NCBI GenBank assembly: GCA_010015805.1
Contig: ML978123.1
Coordinates: forward strand, 2,046,001 to 2,110,000
DNA: 64,000 nucleotides
Origin: Rhizodiscina lignyota
Taxonomy: Eukaryota; Ascomycota; Dothideomycetes; Aulographales; Rhizodiscinaceae
Direction of reading: 5' to 3'
The position numbers and the translations under genes are program-made. Numbering within the stretch: the first letter of the stretch is position 1; each line of letters opens with the position of its first letter. Positions 44,022 to 54,713 of the stretch are shown piece after piece. The notes under the pieces were generated by a model that saw only the letters and a list, made by a program, of their open reading frames with translations, was not told where the DNA came from and ran no database searches.

Positions 44022-44940
44022 ATGGCAGCTTATATTTCTCGCGCAGCTCCTAGAGCTCTGAACACGGCTTTCCGACCAATTGCACGCTCCACATTCCACC
44101 ATGCAAACCCTCAGCGAGCAGCAACGCCCATGTTTCGGAGATTTCTAGCCACACCTGCAGAGGAACAGCCACGACTTCGACTAGGCAGTACAGGTGTGTT
44201 CGTTAGAGCTTATAGTTTTTTGAAGTATGTACGACATTGCTAACGTAGCTTCAATATAGCGCCAAACTTCAAGGCGAAAACTACACAAGGCGACATTGAT
44301 TTCCACGAGTTCATCGGCGATTCATGGGCCATCCTGTTCTCCCACCCAGCAGACTTCACTCCAGTATGCACGACAGAACTCGGCGCCTTCGCAAAGCTGA
44401 AGGGTGAGTTTGAGAAGCGCGGTGTGAAGATGATTGGTCTGGTAGGTATCCCAACTTGAGTTGAACGAAGGAAGGATGTGCTAAATGGCTATTCAGAGCG
44501 CAAACGACCTCAACTCGCACGACCGCTGGATATCCGATATCAATGAGATCAGCAACACAAACCTGCAGTTCCCCATCATTGCAGACGCAGACCGCAAGAT
44601 CGCATACCTGTACGACATGGTCGACCAGCAGGACCTGACGAACATCGACGAGAAGGGCATTGCGTTCACGATCCGCGCTGTCTACATCATCGACCCGCAG
44701 AAGAAGATCCGTCTGACGATGCTGTACCCTGCGTCGACCGGAAGGAATACGGCGGAGGTACTGAGAGTGATCGACTCGTTACAAACAGGAGACAAGAAGG
44801 GGGTTACCACGCCAATTAATTGGAATGTGGGCGAGGATGTGATTGTGCCGCCGCCGGTGTCGACAGAGGACGCAAAGAAGAAGTTCGGGCACGTTAGAGA
44901 AGTGAAGCCGTACTTGCGATTCACCAATGTTGGAAAATAA
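44022..44940 (+). CDS. PRX1: Mitochondrial 1-Cys peroxiredoxin (PRDX6/Prx1 type)
   Basis: Exons 44022-44193, 44260-44441 and 44497-44940 give 265 residues. The first 45 residues ([20 protein letters not shown]) are Arg/Ala-rich and free of acidic residues, a mitochondrial presequence. The catalytic motif is [14 protein letters not shown] with peroxidatic C94. There is no C-terminal resolving Cys, so it is of the 1-Cys class. The C-terminal half has [33 protein letters not shown] and the PRDX6 extension with [15 protein letters not shown]. Prx1 reduces peroxides using glutathione or thioredoxin systems and protects mitochondria. Two introns of 66 and 55 nt. Confidence 0.95.
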
Positions 44941-45255
44941 GAGTCAGAGTACCAGCGATATGTGTTGGTGATGACAATTGAATTTGCGATTCAGGAGCTA
45001 GATAAGACACGACATTTTAGATGCATGGGATGTCCAAAACTAGAATATGTTCAATTATAGATTCCAGACTGTAAAATTAAAGGTTTGGATAGTGCTTGCT
45101 ATCGGTTTCACCCATTAATACCTAATCTGGAACGGATAGCGTAAACGGCGTTCAGCGGCATCGAGCATCTGGATTGCCCCACACCCCGCATTGGTGGAGT
45201 GACTGCTCCGTAGCTCGGACGTCAATCCAACCTTACTTTTGTCTGAAGCTCTGCA
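44941..45255. other. Short intergenic region
   Basis: About 315 bp between tandem genes; nothing recognised. Confidence 0.45.
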
Positions 45256-46040
45256 ATGAGCATACATCTGCAAATTCGAGCTTACAATCTACCTCGTCTG
45301 ATTTCCAGAAGTCTTGTCTGCAGTCATTTCGGTCCCCGACTTGTAGGAATCCCGAATCACCGCTATCAAAAGATGTCGACGGTGGACTTCCCGCCGAAGG
45401 AGGTGCGAGAGGTTGTCAATGAAGTAGCCGCGCTCTTGAAAGATAGGAAGGAGACAATCTCTGTGGCGGAGACGGTATGCTCATTAAGCTCACTGTTTCT
45501 TCTTTAGCTTTAGAAGAGTGAGCGCTGACGACTTGCAACGAGGGATAGGCCGCAGGAGGTATAATTTCCGCATCGTTACTGTCCGTCCAAGGCGCCAGCA
45601 CATACTACAAAGGTGGTCTCACTGTACGTATCACTCTCGATTCTATGTTGTGAAGGAAATGAATTGCTAAGTATCGAACCTAGGTCTACACCCTCGATTC
45701 TCGCATCGCCTTCGCCGGCTGGACACCGGACAATGTCACAACCTACAAAGGTCCCTCCCCCGCCGTCGTCTCTGGCCTCGCGGACAACGTGCGCGGCCGG
45801 CTTGGATCGACGTACACTGTCTCTGAGAGTGGAACGGCGGGACCGACTGGTGGTGCCACGAGGAATCGGACACCAGGGTACGTTGCGCTGGCTGTGAGCT
45901 CGGATAAGGGCACGTTTACGCGAGAAGTTGAGACTGGTGTACCGAAGGGAGAAGGCATGAGAGAGTCGAATATGGTCAGGTTTGCGGTGGAGGCGTTGAC
46001 ATTATTGAAGGATGTTATTAAGGGGGACGCGAAATTGTGA
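45256..46040 (+). CDS. CinA C-terminal domain protein (NMN amidohydrolase-like)
   Basis: Exons 45256-45474, 45549-45623 and 45684-46040 give 216 residues. Two starts are possible. The ATG at 45256 adds 39 residues (MSIHLQIRAYNLPRLISRSL...) with several Arg and no Asp/Glu, like a mitochondrial presequence. The ATG at 45373 gives MSTVDFPPKEVREVVNEVAA, 177 residues, the usual domain-only form. The domain shows ETISVAETAAGGIISASLL, STYYKGGLTVYTLDSR and GTAGPTGGATRNRTPGYVAL, the CinA C-terminal fold. Bacterial CinA/PncC deamidates nicotinamide mononucleotide; fungal copies are mostly uncharacterised. Introns are 74 and 60 nt. The domain call is firm; activity and location are inferred. Confidence 0.85.
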
Positions 46041-46375
46041 TGCAACCAAGGGATACGTGGTGGTATGAACAGAGTCGTTATGAGACGAGACGGAATGGAT
46101 GATGCGGATGCAAGATTAGTGGATGCTGAACAAGACGGAAAGAAACACGGGATCTGGCGATGATGGTATCCAAACGACAGGATTGCGCCAGTAAAAGGCT
46201 ATTCGTGACCGTAGTAAGAAAGAACATGAATTTGTACAATAGATACAAATCGGGGTATCTGTGACGACGCAATGTCCTCTGCAAGTGCAATCCATCGTCC
46301 CAAAGTTCATTCATGTATTCCGAATTAAAATAACCCAGACGCCAACGCTGTACATTGCGAATCGACCAGCTGCGA
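46041..46375. other. Convergent intergenic region
   Basis: About 335 bp between the CinA-like gene and the unknown gene on the opposite strand. Nothing else recognised. Confidence 0.45.
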
Positions 46376-46945
46376 CTAGCTTGGTCCATCCTCCTGGCCT
46401 TGAGGAGGGGCATGTCTTGCCTCTGGAGCGAACGTGCTACTTGGTGTGGTGTTCTGACTGTTCTCGGGCGAGTTTTCTGGCGAGCTCTCAGGGCTGATGA
46501 TGAAGAGCTCCTTGTACTGATTTGTGAACATTCGCTTCCAGTACACCTTTGATGGGATGCCGATGCTAGCGAGGCAGTTCTTCATGTTCGGATACTTTGA
46601 ATATGACGTGCGCTCGGGCTCGTTATAGAGGTCTTCGGTGCGAACATCAATGCGCGATTTGCCACGCGGTAACTGCTTTCTCGAACATCGCAAATGGGTA
46701 TCTAAGAAACGAATATCATGTCAGTAATCGTGAGGCCGCTCAAGTATGACTCGTCACTCACTCTTGTCTATAGTCTTTGCTAAGTCTGCCTGCGACTGTA
46801 CTGCGAGACCGGTCGGTCCGCCACGCCACTGGTAAACCAATACGCTGCCTTTGGCGTTCTCATCGATGTTGAACTTGGAGCTTCGAGAGGTAGCTGATGA
46901 CGCGGCGGACTCTGCTTGCGACATTGTTTCGTCGTTTGAGAGCAT
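46376..46945 (-). CDS. Hypothetical protein, 169 aa
   Basis: Exons 46945-46762 and 46701-46376 give 169 residues from MLSNDETMSQAESAASSATS; a second ATG seven codons in is also possible. The 60-nt intron has a GTGAGT donor, a GATTACTGAC branch-like site and a TTAG acceptor, and the joined frame reads AKTIDKNTHLRCSRKQLPRG. The middle contains a basic patch (RCSRKQLPRGKSR) and a hydrophobic/aromatic stretch (YWKRMFTNQYKELFIISP). The C-terminal 40 residues are Ser/Pro/Glu-rich with an SPENSPENS repeat. No family is recognised. The intron signals and long continuous frame support a real gene. Confidence 0.6.
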
Positions 46946-48157
46946 TCGTTGGATTTCGAGTCGGTTCGGTGAGGCAGCAGTTATACGCCCGGTCGTGAGT
47001 TGACTCTGTTGCGCGAGAGCGCGAGTGGTTGTGGCTGAGGAAGGCAGCGGTGAATTGAGGTTTATGAGGGCGCAAGCACTGGAGGCGTGATGAACAAGGG
47101 TGGCGTGATTCGGCGAAGGAGGCTGAGGGTGCTTGCAATGTTTTAAACTTCTTCTTGGGCACTAAGGATGGCGAAGGCAAGTCTGTTTTGTAGGAGTGTG
47201 ATATTTTGGTTGCTGGGACCGGATGATGACGCTGCAAAGCGCTGGCGAGATCCTCTCATGTCCCTGGCACCACGCGAGGCTAAGGCAAGGTAAGGTTCGC
47301 TTCTCTGCTGCGACTTCAAGGATCCTGCAGGTTTCTTTGTCCAATATCAAAAGTGTGGCTGAGCTCTCAAGATCTAACTCGCGACATACAAGTCCGTGTG
47401 CGATTTCTATTTGCTAACGATTTGCGCTGGTTCGTTACTTTTCTGACTCCTGTCTCAAAGCTATGCATGTTCCGGACCAGTCTTCCGCCTTGCCGCTACA
47501 TGAATTTGTTTTATTCTGTCAAAAGCTCTTCTCAATAACCTGTGGAGTACCTAGAACAAAAAGCCCACAGTATGTACGGGGTACTCAGAGCTTCCATTCC
47601 ATCCGATCAAGTATGCACAGTGAAATTCAACCAGGCACGAGGACAGTCCTGAGGTCATCACAGCCCCAGACATTTCGATTCCCCAGGCGTCACGAGGAGG
47701 CGTAAAGTGACTCCGAGAGTATGGATCAAGCTTAAGGAGAGGCCGCTGCCTATGCCCCTTAGAGGACGGTCGTCAGCCACACCCGTTCATTAGTCCAGGG
47801 ATGCATCATGCTGATCTCTACCACGGAGCGCACTGCGCGGCCACCCTTAAGGATGCGCGTGAGGCCCCCAGACGTTCTCCCAGTATATTTTTCATTTTCT
47901 CGTCCTACACATGTGAAGCGCTAAGAGCTGTGCCGTCGTCATTGTCAGACTCTGGCGCATTCTGGCTAGAAGTAGTAGTTATACCTTCGTAACCCGTTGA
48001 CGAGAACTACAGAAGCTCCCAGTAGGGGAGCGCCAAAACCTTATAGGACCACATTCAGCCTTGCGAACTACCTCCCGACTCGATCGGAATACGGCCTAGT
48101 AAGAGACTCATAAAAGCGAGAGCACTCGTCCGAGTGTCTCGTAAAGACCTAGAGACT
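46946..48157. other. 1.2-kb divergent intergenic region
   Basis: Holds the 5' flanks of the unknown gene (-) and the patatin gene (+). Short frames only; no repeat or RNA gene recognised. Confidence 0.5.
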
Positions 48158-49684
48158 ATGGCTGGGACCGGAACCAACTCCCCTCGACCTTCGAGCATCA
48201 TCACACCGGCGCCGCGAAGCGATGAGATTGCCTCTGGAATCGCATGGGCGCGGGAAGTCAAGGATCCTTGGGATCCATCTATACTGACATTGGATGGTGG
48301 TGGTATAAGGGGATATTCGAGTCTGCTCATCATCAAAGCCCTGATGGTAGAGATTGCGAAATGGGAGAACAAAATGGAAGCAGAAATCAAAGGGGAGAAG
48401 ACATTCGACGATAAGGATTTGCTGCCGTGCCATTATTTCGACTACATGTATGGTACATCGACTGGTGGTCTCATCGCCACTATGTTAGCGCGACTACGTA
48501 TGCCGGTGGACGAATGTCTCGAAATATACCGCCAAGTAGGGAACGACCTCTTTGGAACGCGCCGATCACGCATCCCCTTAACAACAAAGTACTACCACGA
48601 ACCTCTCGAGCGAGCGGTGAAGCGCATTACCACTGACCACTGTCCACTACCTCATGAGGACTGCGATGGGGAAGACTATTACCCATGGCACCCCGAGCTC
48701 GACAGTCCTGCCGAAGACGCCTCGCCCATCTCCACCATGTCATCCTTCTCTGTGTCCAATCCGTCCCACCACATCTGCCAGGCCATTTGCCTAACGGCCA
48801 CACATAATCAAAGCATATCGGAAGCCTACCTCCTGCGCACATACCCTCACCGTTACGTTAACGTCGCGAATTGGATTACATTATACAATGAAGGCGCAGA
48901 TCCGCTCAAGATATGGCAAGTCACGCGTGCTACCTCAGCCGCGCCGTTCTACTTCGAGCAACTAGAAGCGTACGTGCGCGGGGAGCTAAAGATCTTCAAG
49001 GACGGCGGTATCCGCGAGAATAACCCGTCAGGCGCGGCATGGAGTGAGTTCGTCTCTCTATACGGCGAGCGTCGTGATCCTGCGCTGCTGCTGAGCATTG
49101 GTACGGGCCGACCAAACCAACAGAACGATGGCTTCGCAGCGGCGTGGCCAGCACCGTTTGGCCGCTACACCCTCGTGAAGAAGTGGTCGGAGAAGATGGC
49201 AGTGTTCCGCAACCTGTTAGTCAAGTACACCGAGGGTGAGCGGCAGCACCGCGCGATGATGGACACGGCGAGGGGTCAGAATACGTGGTACAAGCGGCTT
49301 AACGTGTGCGAGGGACTACAGACGATGAAGCTGGATAATTGGGAGCGCGGGGAATGGAAGAATCCCCTGACGGGAGAGGAGAAGGTTGTTGTGGGCGGAG
49401 CAACTCTGACGAGGATGGAGAAGGCGGTGGAGAACTACCTCACCAGGGAGTTCGACCACGGCGAGGGCGACACGTATGCGCCGCCGAAAGTCATGCTCGA
49501 GCAGGCGGCAGAGAAGTTGGTGAGACAGCGGAGAGCGCGGGAGCGAAGCAAGAATCTGTATCCGAAGCGGTGGGAGACGTTTATGGGAGAGCATTTGCAC
49601 AGGGAGAAACCAAGGGGAGAGCAAGCGGAAGAGGCTTCTGCGAGTATTGCGGGCGGTGCGGGAGACCAGTCTGCGGAGAGGTGA
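48158..49684 (+). CDS. Patatin-like phospholipase
   Basis: A single exon encodes 508 residues from MAGTGTNSPRPSSIITPAPR. The frame opens at 48134 with a GTG, so the ATG at 48158 is the start. The patatin signatures are all present: oxyanion loop DGGGIRGY (46-53), nucleophile elbow GTSTG (S101) and the catalytic Asp in DGG at 282. These form a Ser-Asp dyad that hydrolyses acyl esters of phospho- or glycolipids. After the patatin domain (to about 370) comes a charged helical tail (LVRQRRARERSKNLYPKRW) with no recognisable NACHT, ankyrin or TPR module, unlike fungal patatin/NLR fusions. No signal peptide. It is likely a cytosolic lipase; the exact substrate is unknown. Confidence 0.9.
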   Translation: MAGTGTNSPRPSSIITPAPRSDEIASGIAWAREVKDPWDPSILTLDGGGIRGYSSLLIIKALMVEIAKWENKMEAEIKGEKTFDDKDLLPCHYFDYMYGTSTGGLIATMLARLRMPVDECLEIYRQVGNDLFGTRRSRIPLTTKYYHEPLERAVKRITTDHCPLPHEDCDGEDYYPWHPELDSPAEDASPISTMSSFSVSNPSHHICQAICLTATHNQSISEAYLLRTYPHRYVNVANWITLYNEGADPLKIWQVTRATSAAPFYFEQLEAYVRGELKIFKDGGIRENNPSGAAWSEFVSLYGERRDPALLLSIGTGRPNQQNDGFAAAWPAPFGRYTLVKKWSEKMAVFRNLLVKYTEGERQHRAMMDTARGQNTWYKRLNVCEGLQTMKLDNWERGEWKNPLTGEEKVVVGGATLTRMEKAVENYLTREFDHGEGDTYAPPKVMLEQAAEKLVRQRRARERSKNLYPKRWETFMGEHLHREKPRGEQAEEASASIAGGAGDQSAER

Positions 49685-50361
49685 AGAGCCTTCAACGAGC
49701 GCCAGAATGCAGCTGGTCACACCAGTTGAACACCTTTGAAGACACCTTACCTTTGGCAAAAGCGACGTTCGGCGACCAGTCGCGACACAGCCGGATAGAT
49801 CTCCGAGGGCTCGCCGTCACTGTTACTGCAAGGTGCAGAAGCGGTCTTATACATGAGAGATTTTGTCAGAGCGGAGCCGACGCGAAGAAATACGAGAGGA
49901 TACGATTGCTGTCAAGGTCACGAAACGCTCCTTCGATCTTATTGTTGGATTTTGTAAACGCCTGTTTGTCATAGATACCCTCTGGCATAGCGTAGCATAG
50001 CGAAAGACTTGCATTGCATAGCGGTCTTGGGTACTTACTGTTTCGGTATTCTACTCTTCACACCTGTATACTCGGTAGCACTGGAAACAATTGTGAGCAG
50101 ATGTTGTAGTCTATTCGAAGCATTTGATTCGGTCTTTACTGTTTTGTGTGGAGTTTCTTTTGCGATATGTACGTGCTCAAGCAACAAAGAAGGGAGCCAG
50201 AGAAGATCCTCGCATCGGTTTATCATGCCTTTGCCGTACCTACATTAGCCCCCCACGCCAAAGGCCGTTCTATAGCAAGAGCAAGTTTATGAGCTCTGAT
50301 GTCGCAAAAAAAAGTTCGCCATGCCTGTATCGTGAGAGGGGGACATGAATGCGCACTCCAC
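49685..50361. other. Convergent intergenic region
   Basis: About 680 bp between the patatin and 6PGDH genes. Nothing recognised. Confidence 0.5.
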
Positions 50362-52387
50362 TTATGCAGTGTAGGTCGAGGCAGAGACGTTGCCACCCCT
50401 GCCGGTCCAGTTGACGTGGATGTCCTGGCCCTCGGGATACTTCTCTCTGGCAAACTCGGGCTTGATGCGGAAGGTGTGGGCGCCGAAGTAGTCACGCTGG
50501 GCCTGGAGCAGGTTCGCGGGCAGATCCTTTGTCCTGTAGCCGTCATAGAAGGAGAGCGCGGTGCTGAACGCCGGAGTGGGGATACCCCACAGGGCGCCCT
50601 TGGAGACGATGTCACGCCAGCCTGGCTGAGCCTTGTGGATGGCCTTGTTGAAGAAGTCGTCGAAGAGCAGGTTCTCGAGATCGGGGTTCTGACGGAAGGC
50701 GTGGGTGATGTCCTTGAGGAAGACGGAGCGGATGATGCAACCACCACGCCACATGAGGGCGATCTCAGGCTTGTTGAACTTCCAGCTGTACTCCTTACCA
50801 GCCTGTTAAAGTATTTGTTAGTGTGGACTTGCGCGGAATCATCTTCCAAGTCACTTACTTGCTGGATCAGCATGAAACCTTGAGCGTAGGAGATGATCTT
50901 GGACGCGTAGAGTGCCTGCTCAAGATTGGCAATGAACTCCTCCTTGTTACCACTGAACTCCGGCTTGGGTCCATCGAGAACCTTGGCAGCGCGGCCACGC
51001 TCAGCCTTGATAGCAGACAAGCAACGGGCAAAGACGGCTTCGCCAATGAGAGTTACAGGCATGCCGAGGTCGAGAGCGTTGATGGCAGTCCACTTGCCGG
51101 TACCCTTCTGTCCAGCGGCGTCGAGGATCTTCTCAACGAGCGGTGTGCCGTCGTCGTCGTTGAAGTACATGATGTCGCGGGTGATCTCGATGAGGAAGGA
51201 GTCCAATACGCCCTTGTTCCACTTGGCGAAGACGTCACCAATCTCCTTGCCTGACAGGCCGAGTCCACGCTTCATGATATCGTATGCCTGCCTAGTGTTA
51301 CTAAAGGAATTTCACTTGACAGAACAAATTATGATAAGAACATACCTCGCTGATCAGCTGCATGTCACCGTACTCAATGCCGTTGTGAACCATCTTAACG
51401 TAGTGGCCTGCGCCCTCATCACCGACCCACTCGCAGCAAGGCTCGCCATCGCTCTTGGCCGCGATGCTCTGGAAGACGTCCTTGATGTAGGGCCAGGCCT
51501 CCTCGTTGCCACCGGGCATGATACTCGGGCCATAACGAGCGCCCTCCTCACCACCAGAGACACCAGCACCGACAAAGCGAATACCCTTGCTAAGGAGATA
51601 CTTGGTGCGGCGAGTAGTGTCGGGGTAGTGTGAATTGCCGCCGTCAATGATGATGTCGCCTTGCTCGATACCGGCGCCCAGAAGTTGCTCAATAAAGTCA
51701 TCGACAGCCTTGCCAGCTTGGACGAGCAGCATCATCCTCCTTGGCTTCTTGAGCTTCTGCACAAACTCCTCGATGGAGTGAGCTCCAACGACCGACTTTC
51801 CTTTTGCCTGGTCCCATGTTCAGCATGGTGTAAAATTGTTGGGAGATGTTCAACGAACCTCATTCGCCGTGAATCGGTCAACCTTTGCGACTGTACGGTT
51901 GAACGCAATGACAGTGAAGCCATGGTCCGCCTGTTCGGGGTATGTGTCAGGGCGGTGCTAAGACCGGTAGAGTGAGAGCACAAACCGCGTTCAAGATCAG
52001 GTTTTGACTGCCACAAAGTCAGCAGTGCTTCATAGATGTCGGAATATCTTGAACTTACCCCATGACGGCCAAACCAATGAGACCGAAGTCTCCTTCAGGA
52101 CTAAAATTTGACTGCGCCAGGCCTCCCACAAGGCGGGAAAGCCGGGCGCTACATGTCAGTCTCAGCTTAACTCAATTGAATGGAGGACGCGTATTGCGAG
52201 CTTTAGAGCCATGCTCGCGAACAGATGGGAAGCACAGCAGCAGCCCGAGAAGCTTTTCGTGGAAGAAATCTTCCGTCGGGCAAGGAAGGAAAGTCTGTAA
52301 CACTACCGGAGCTCCTGCGGGAAGAGTCGCGGGCAGTGATATACAGCATGCGGGGAGATGAAATCGGGCTTACCCGGCTGAAGACAT
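50362..52387 (-). CDS. GND1: 6-phosphogluconate dehydrogenase, decarboxylating
   Basis: Seven exons: 52387-52374, 52100-52059, 52007-51986, 51930-51859, 51807-51346, 51287-50859 and 50802-50362, giving 493 residues (yeast Gnd1 has 489). The joined start reads [20 protein letters not shown]. The NADP-binding GLAVMG loop, the [13 protein letters not shown] strand, [16 protein letters not shown] and [17 protein letters not shown] (substrate site with the catalytic Lys) are all intact, and the tail ends [16 protein letters not shown]. The first exon is 14 nt and the third only 22 nt. Intron 1 is 273 nt, the longest recognised here. The enzyme makes ribulose 5-phosphate, CO2 and NADPH in the pentose phosphate pathway, in the cytosol. 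Confidence 0.95.
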
Positions 52388-53073
52388 GATGCAGAGATGT
52401 AGAAGCGAGGAAGCGTTGTGGTCGAGAAGATTGAGCAATTCGTGTGCGAAATTGAAGTTTTTCGGTGGGAGCAGGCGGGACGTGGGATATAGATTGCTGG
52501 GGAAGACCGTTTGCGTGTTTGGAGGGGTGATTATGGAGGGGCTTACAAAACAGGCACTAGCCTGATTCTGCCGCCATACAAGCCCGACGCGACTGTATAT
52601 TGTGCGACGTGTTTTGCTTAGTGATTAATGATGGCAGCAGGCACTGTCTGCTACGCATCTCTGACTGATCCGTCCCCAATCGTCCCCCATCCGCTCCTCC
52701 CAGCGTGTGAATCGACGACGACATAGTTGCAAAATGCCCATGAGCGGCGGTAAATCGTAACTCCGCTCCGGTACCTCAGGCTTGGCATCAACCCGACAGC
52801 AGCGAAGGCTGCTCAACCCATGACTGATTCCTTATATTCTCGCGCTCTGCTATCAGTCAGCCGCTCAAAACTGCTGAATCAGGCCCAGTCAAGCAGAGAA
52901 GCCAGTACTCGTCCGGCCTTTCGAGAGCGGAACATCCTAACCTGCAGCGTCGCCCCAGACGCGCGCACTCTTGCGCTTTCGAGCTCTGTGAGTCGCGTCT
53001 AGCAGCACCGCAGCCGCAAGGCCTGTAAGCCTCACCCTACCTCTAAGCAGATCCCAAGCACACTTCGTTTATC
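52388..53073. other. Divergent promoter region, GND1 / RBM42-like
   Basis: About 690 bp; no gene or motif recognised with confidence. Confidence 0.45.
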
Positions 53074-54261
53074 ATGTCGTATCCGCCACCTCCAGGTCTC
53101 AAAACCTCAAAGCCAAAATCTGGCTCATCGACTCCGCAGCCACATCCTTCTCTCCCCGCGCGCCCGCCACCTCCAGCTTCGTCACTCCCACCGAGGCCAT
53201 CGAACGCCAATGGATCTGGTCATTCTGGCGCTGGCGCAAGACCGGGAGGCTTGACAAGCTTCACAGGCTTCAAACCTCGTTCCGTAGCCTCTTCTAACGC
53301 TGGCTGGCAGCAACAGCATCAATCCTACCCTCCGAGTGTCTCTGCTGGTCCTACACCACCTCCAAACTTCCCAGGTGCTCAGGGCGGCTACAACCAAGGT
53401 TATGGCCCACAATCGTACTACTCACAACCGGCGCAAGCTCCGGCGGCCTACTATGGTCAAGCGCAAATGCCTTACAGCCAGGAGACACCTCCTCAGATCC
53501 GCAATCCTTTCCCGGCACCAGGACCAGGAGGTGCTGGTGGAGGAGTGCCAACCTACGACCCGCAGCTGGAGGCGGACATAGCTCAATGGCAAAGTCAATA
53601 CGCTCCAAGGGACGACGCATCAGGAAAAGGATTTACCAGAAATCGTGCAGAGGGAGCCGCGTCTGCTGGTGGCGCGAATGCGATACCTTTGGGCATGCGT
53701 GCCAATGGCGCCAGTGCTGCGAGCAACATTGACATTGCTGCAGCTGCTCCGTCAGATACGGGTGTTGCAGCAGTCGTCGCGGGCCCAGAGGGCAGGAAAA
53801 CCGTTGTGCGTAGTGGCGGTGGCCAGTCATGGAGCGATTCAAGCTTGCTAGAGTGGGATCCTGCGCATTTCAGGCTTTTCATCGGCAATCTGGCAGGAGA
53901 AGTCACTGATGATTCTCTGCTCAAGGCGTTCTCCAGATACTCCTCCATTCAGAAAGCGCGCGTCATCAGGGACAAGCGCACAACGAAGAGCAAAGGATAT
54001 GGCTTCGTGAGCTTTAGCGATGGCGACGACTACTTCCAGGCAGCGAAAGAAATGCAGGGCAAGTACATTGGAAGCCACCCGGTCTTGATCAAGCGCAGCA
54101 CGACAGACATCAAAGTGTCAAATCCAGCAGAGAAGAAGAAGCAGTTCAAAGGCGGCAAGGGTGGCAAGGGTGGATATGAGGCGGGAGCACGAGCAAACAC
54201 GGGCGCTGGTGTGAGCAAGAAGCCAGCAAAGACAAAGGGTGGACTGAAGATATTAGGATGA
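53074..54261 (+). CDS. RBM42-like RNA-binding protein (single RRM)
   Basis: A single exon encodes 395 residues from MSYPPPPGLKTSKPKSGSST. The first 250 residues are Pro/Gly/Gln/Tyr-rich and disordered (YGPQSYYSQPAQAPAAYYGQ). One RRM lies at about 266-343 with RNP2 (LFIGNL) and RNP1 (KGYGFVSF), preceded by SSLLEWDPAHFRLFIGNLAG, the diagnostic lead of RBM42. A Lys/Gly-rich tail (KKQFKGGKGGKGG ... KTKGGLKILG) ends the protein. RBM42 relatives bind mRNA and are found with splicing factors and stress granules. The protein seems complete; its targets are unknown. Confidence 0.92.
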   Translation: MSYPPPPGLKTSKPKSGSSTPQPHPSLPARPPPPASSLPPRPSNANGSGHSGAGARPGGLTSFTGFKPRSVASSNAGWQQQHQSYPPSVSAGPTPPPNFPGAQGGYNQGYGPQSYYSQPAQAPAAYYGQAQMPYSQETPPQIRNPFPAPGPGGAGGGVPTYDPQLEADIAQWQSQYAPRDDASGKGFTRNRAEGAASAGGANAIPLGMRANGASAASNIDIAAAAPSDTGVAAVVAGPEGRKTVVRSGGGQSWSDSSLLEWDPAHFRLFIGNLAGEVTDDSLLKAFSRYSSIQKARVIRDKRTTKSKGYGFVSFSDGDDYFQAAKEMQGKYIGSHPVLIKRSTTDIKVSNPAEKKKQFKGGKGGKGGYEAGARANTGAGVSKKPAKTKGGLKILG

Positions 54262-54713
54262 GCGTCGGGGAGCATGTGCACAAGCAGTTCGGATGCATTA
54301 TCTGGCGTTGTTGGGAATGGGACAATACCTCAGGAGCGATTGGCGAGGTGGGAAGGAGCGAACACACAAGTGTACCATAGCGATTGCCGGCTGGCAACAT
54401 CGAAATCCAAAAATTGCCCATCTCCATCTTCTTTGTATTATTTGCAATGCATCAAAGCCATTTACCCACCCCGGCGCATTCGCCGGAAGATGCGACAGAG
54501 ATGCGCAAGGACTCGCCGGCCTCGATTCTTGTGGCAGACGCCGCCGATCTTGATGCATTCGAGATCACGTGCTCGCCAAAATCGGCGGCGCGCGCTCGAA
54601 CGCGACAGACGATCGTGAACGAGCCTCATCAGCCGCACCAACTCTACACCTCTTACCCGCCTTTTCCTGACATCTCCGACCACTCCCCCCTCAATCGAGG
54701 GCGCAAGCACAAC
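54262..54713. other. Intergenic region before SSR4
   Basis: About 450 bp. The frame of SSR4 stays open upstream of its ATG for 110 codons, but the usual family start is at 54714. Confidence 0.4.
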
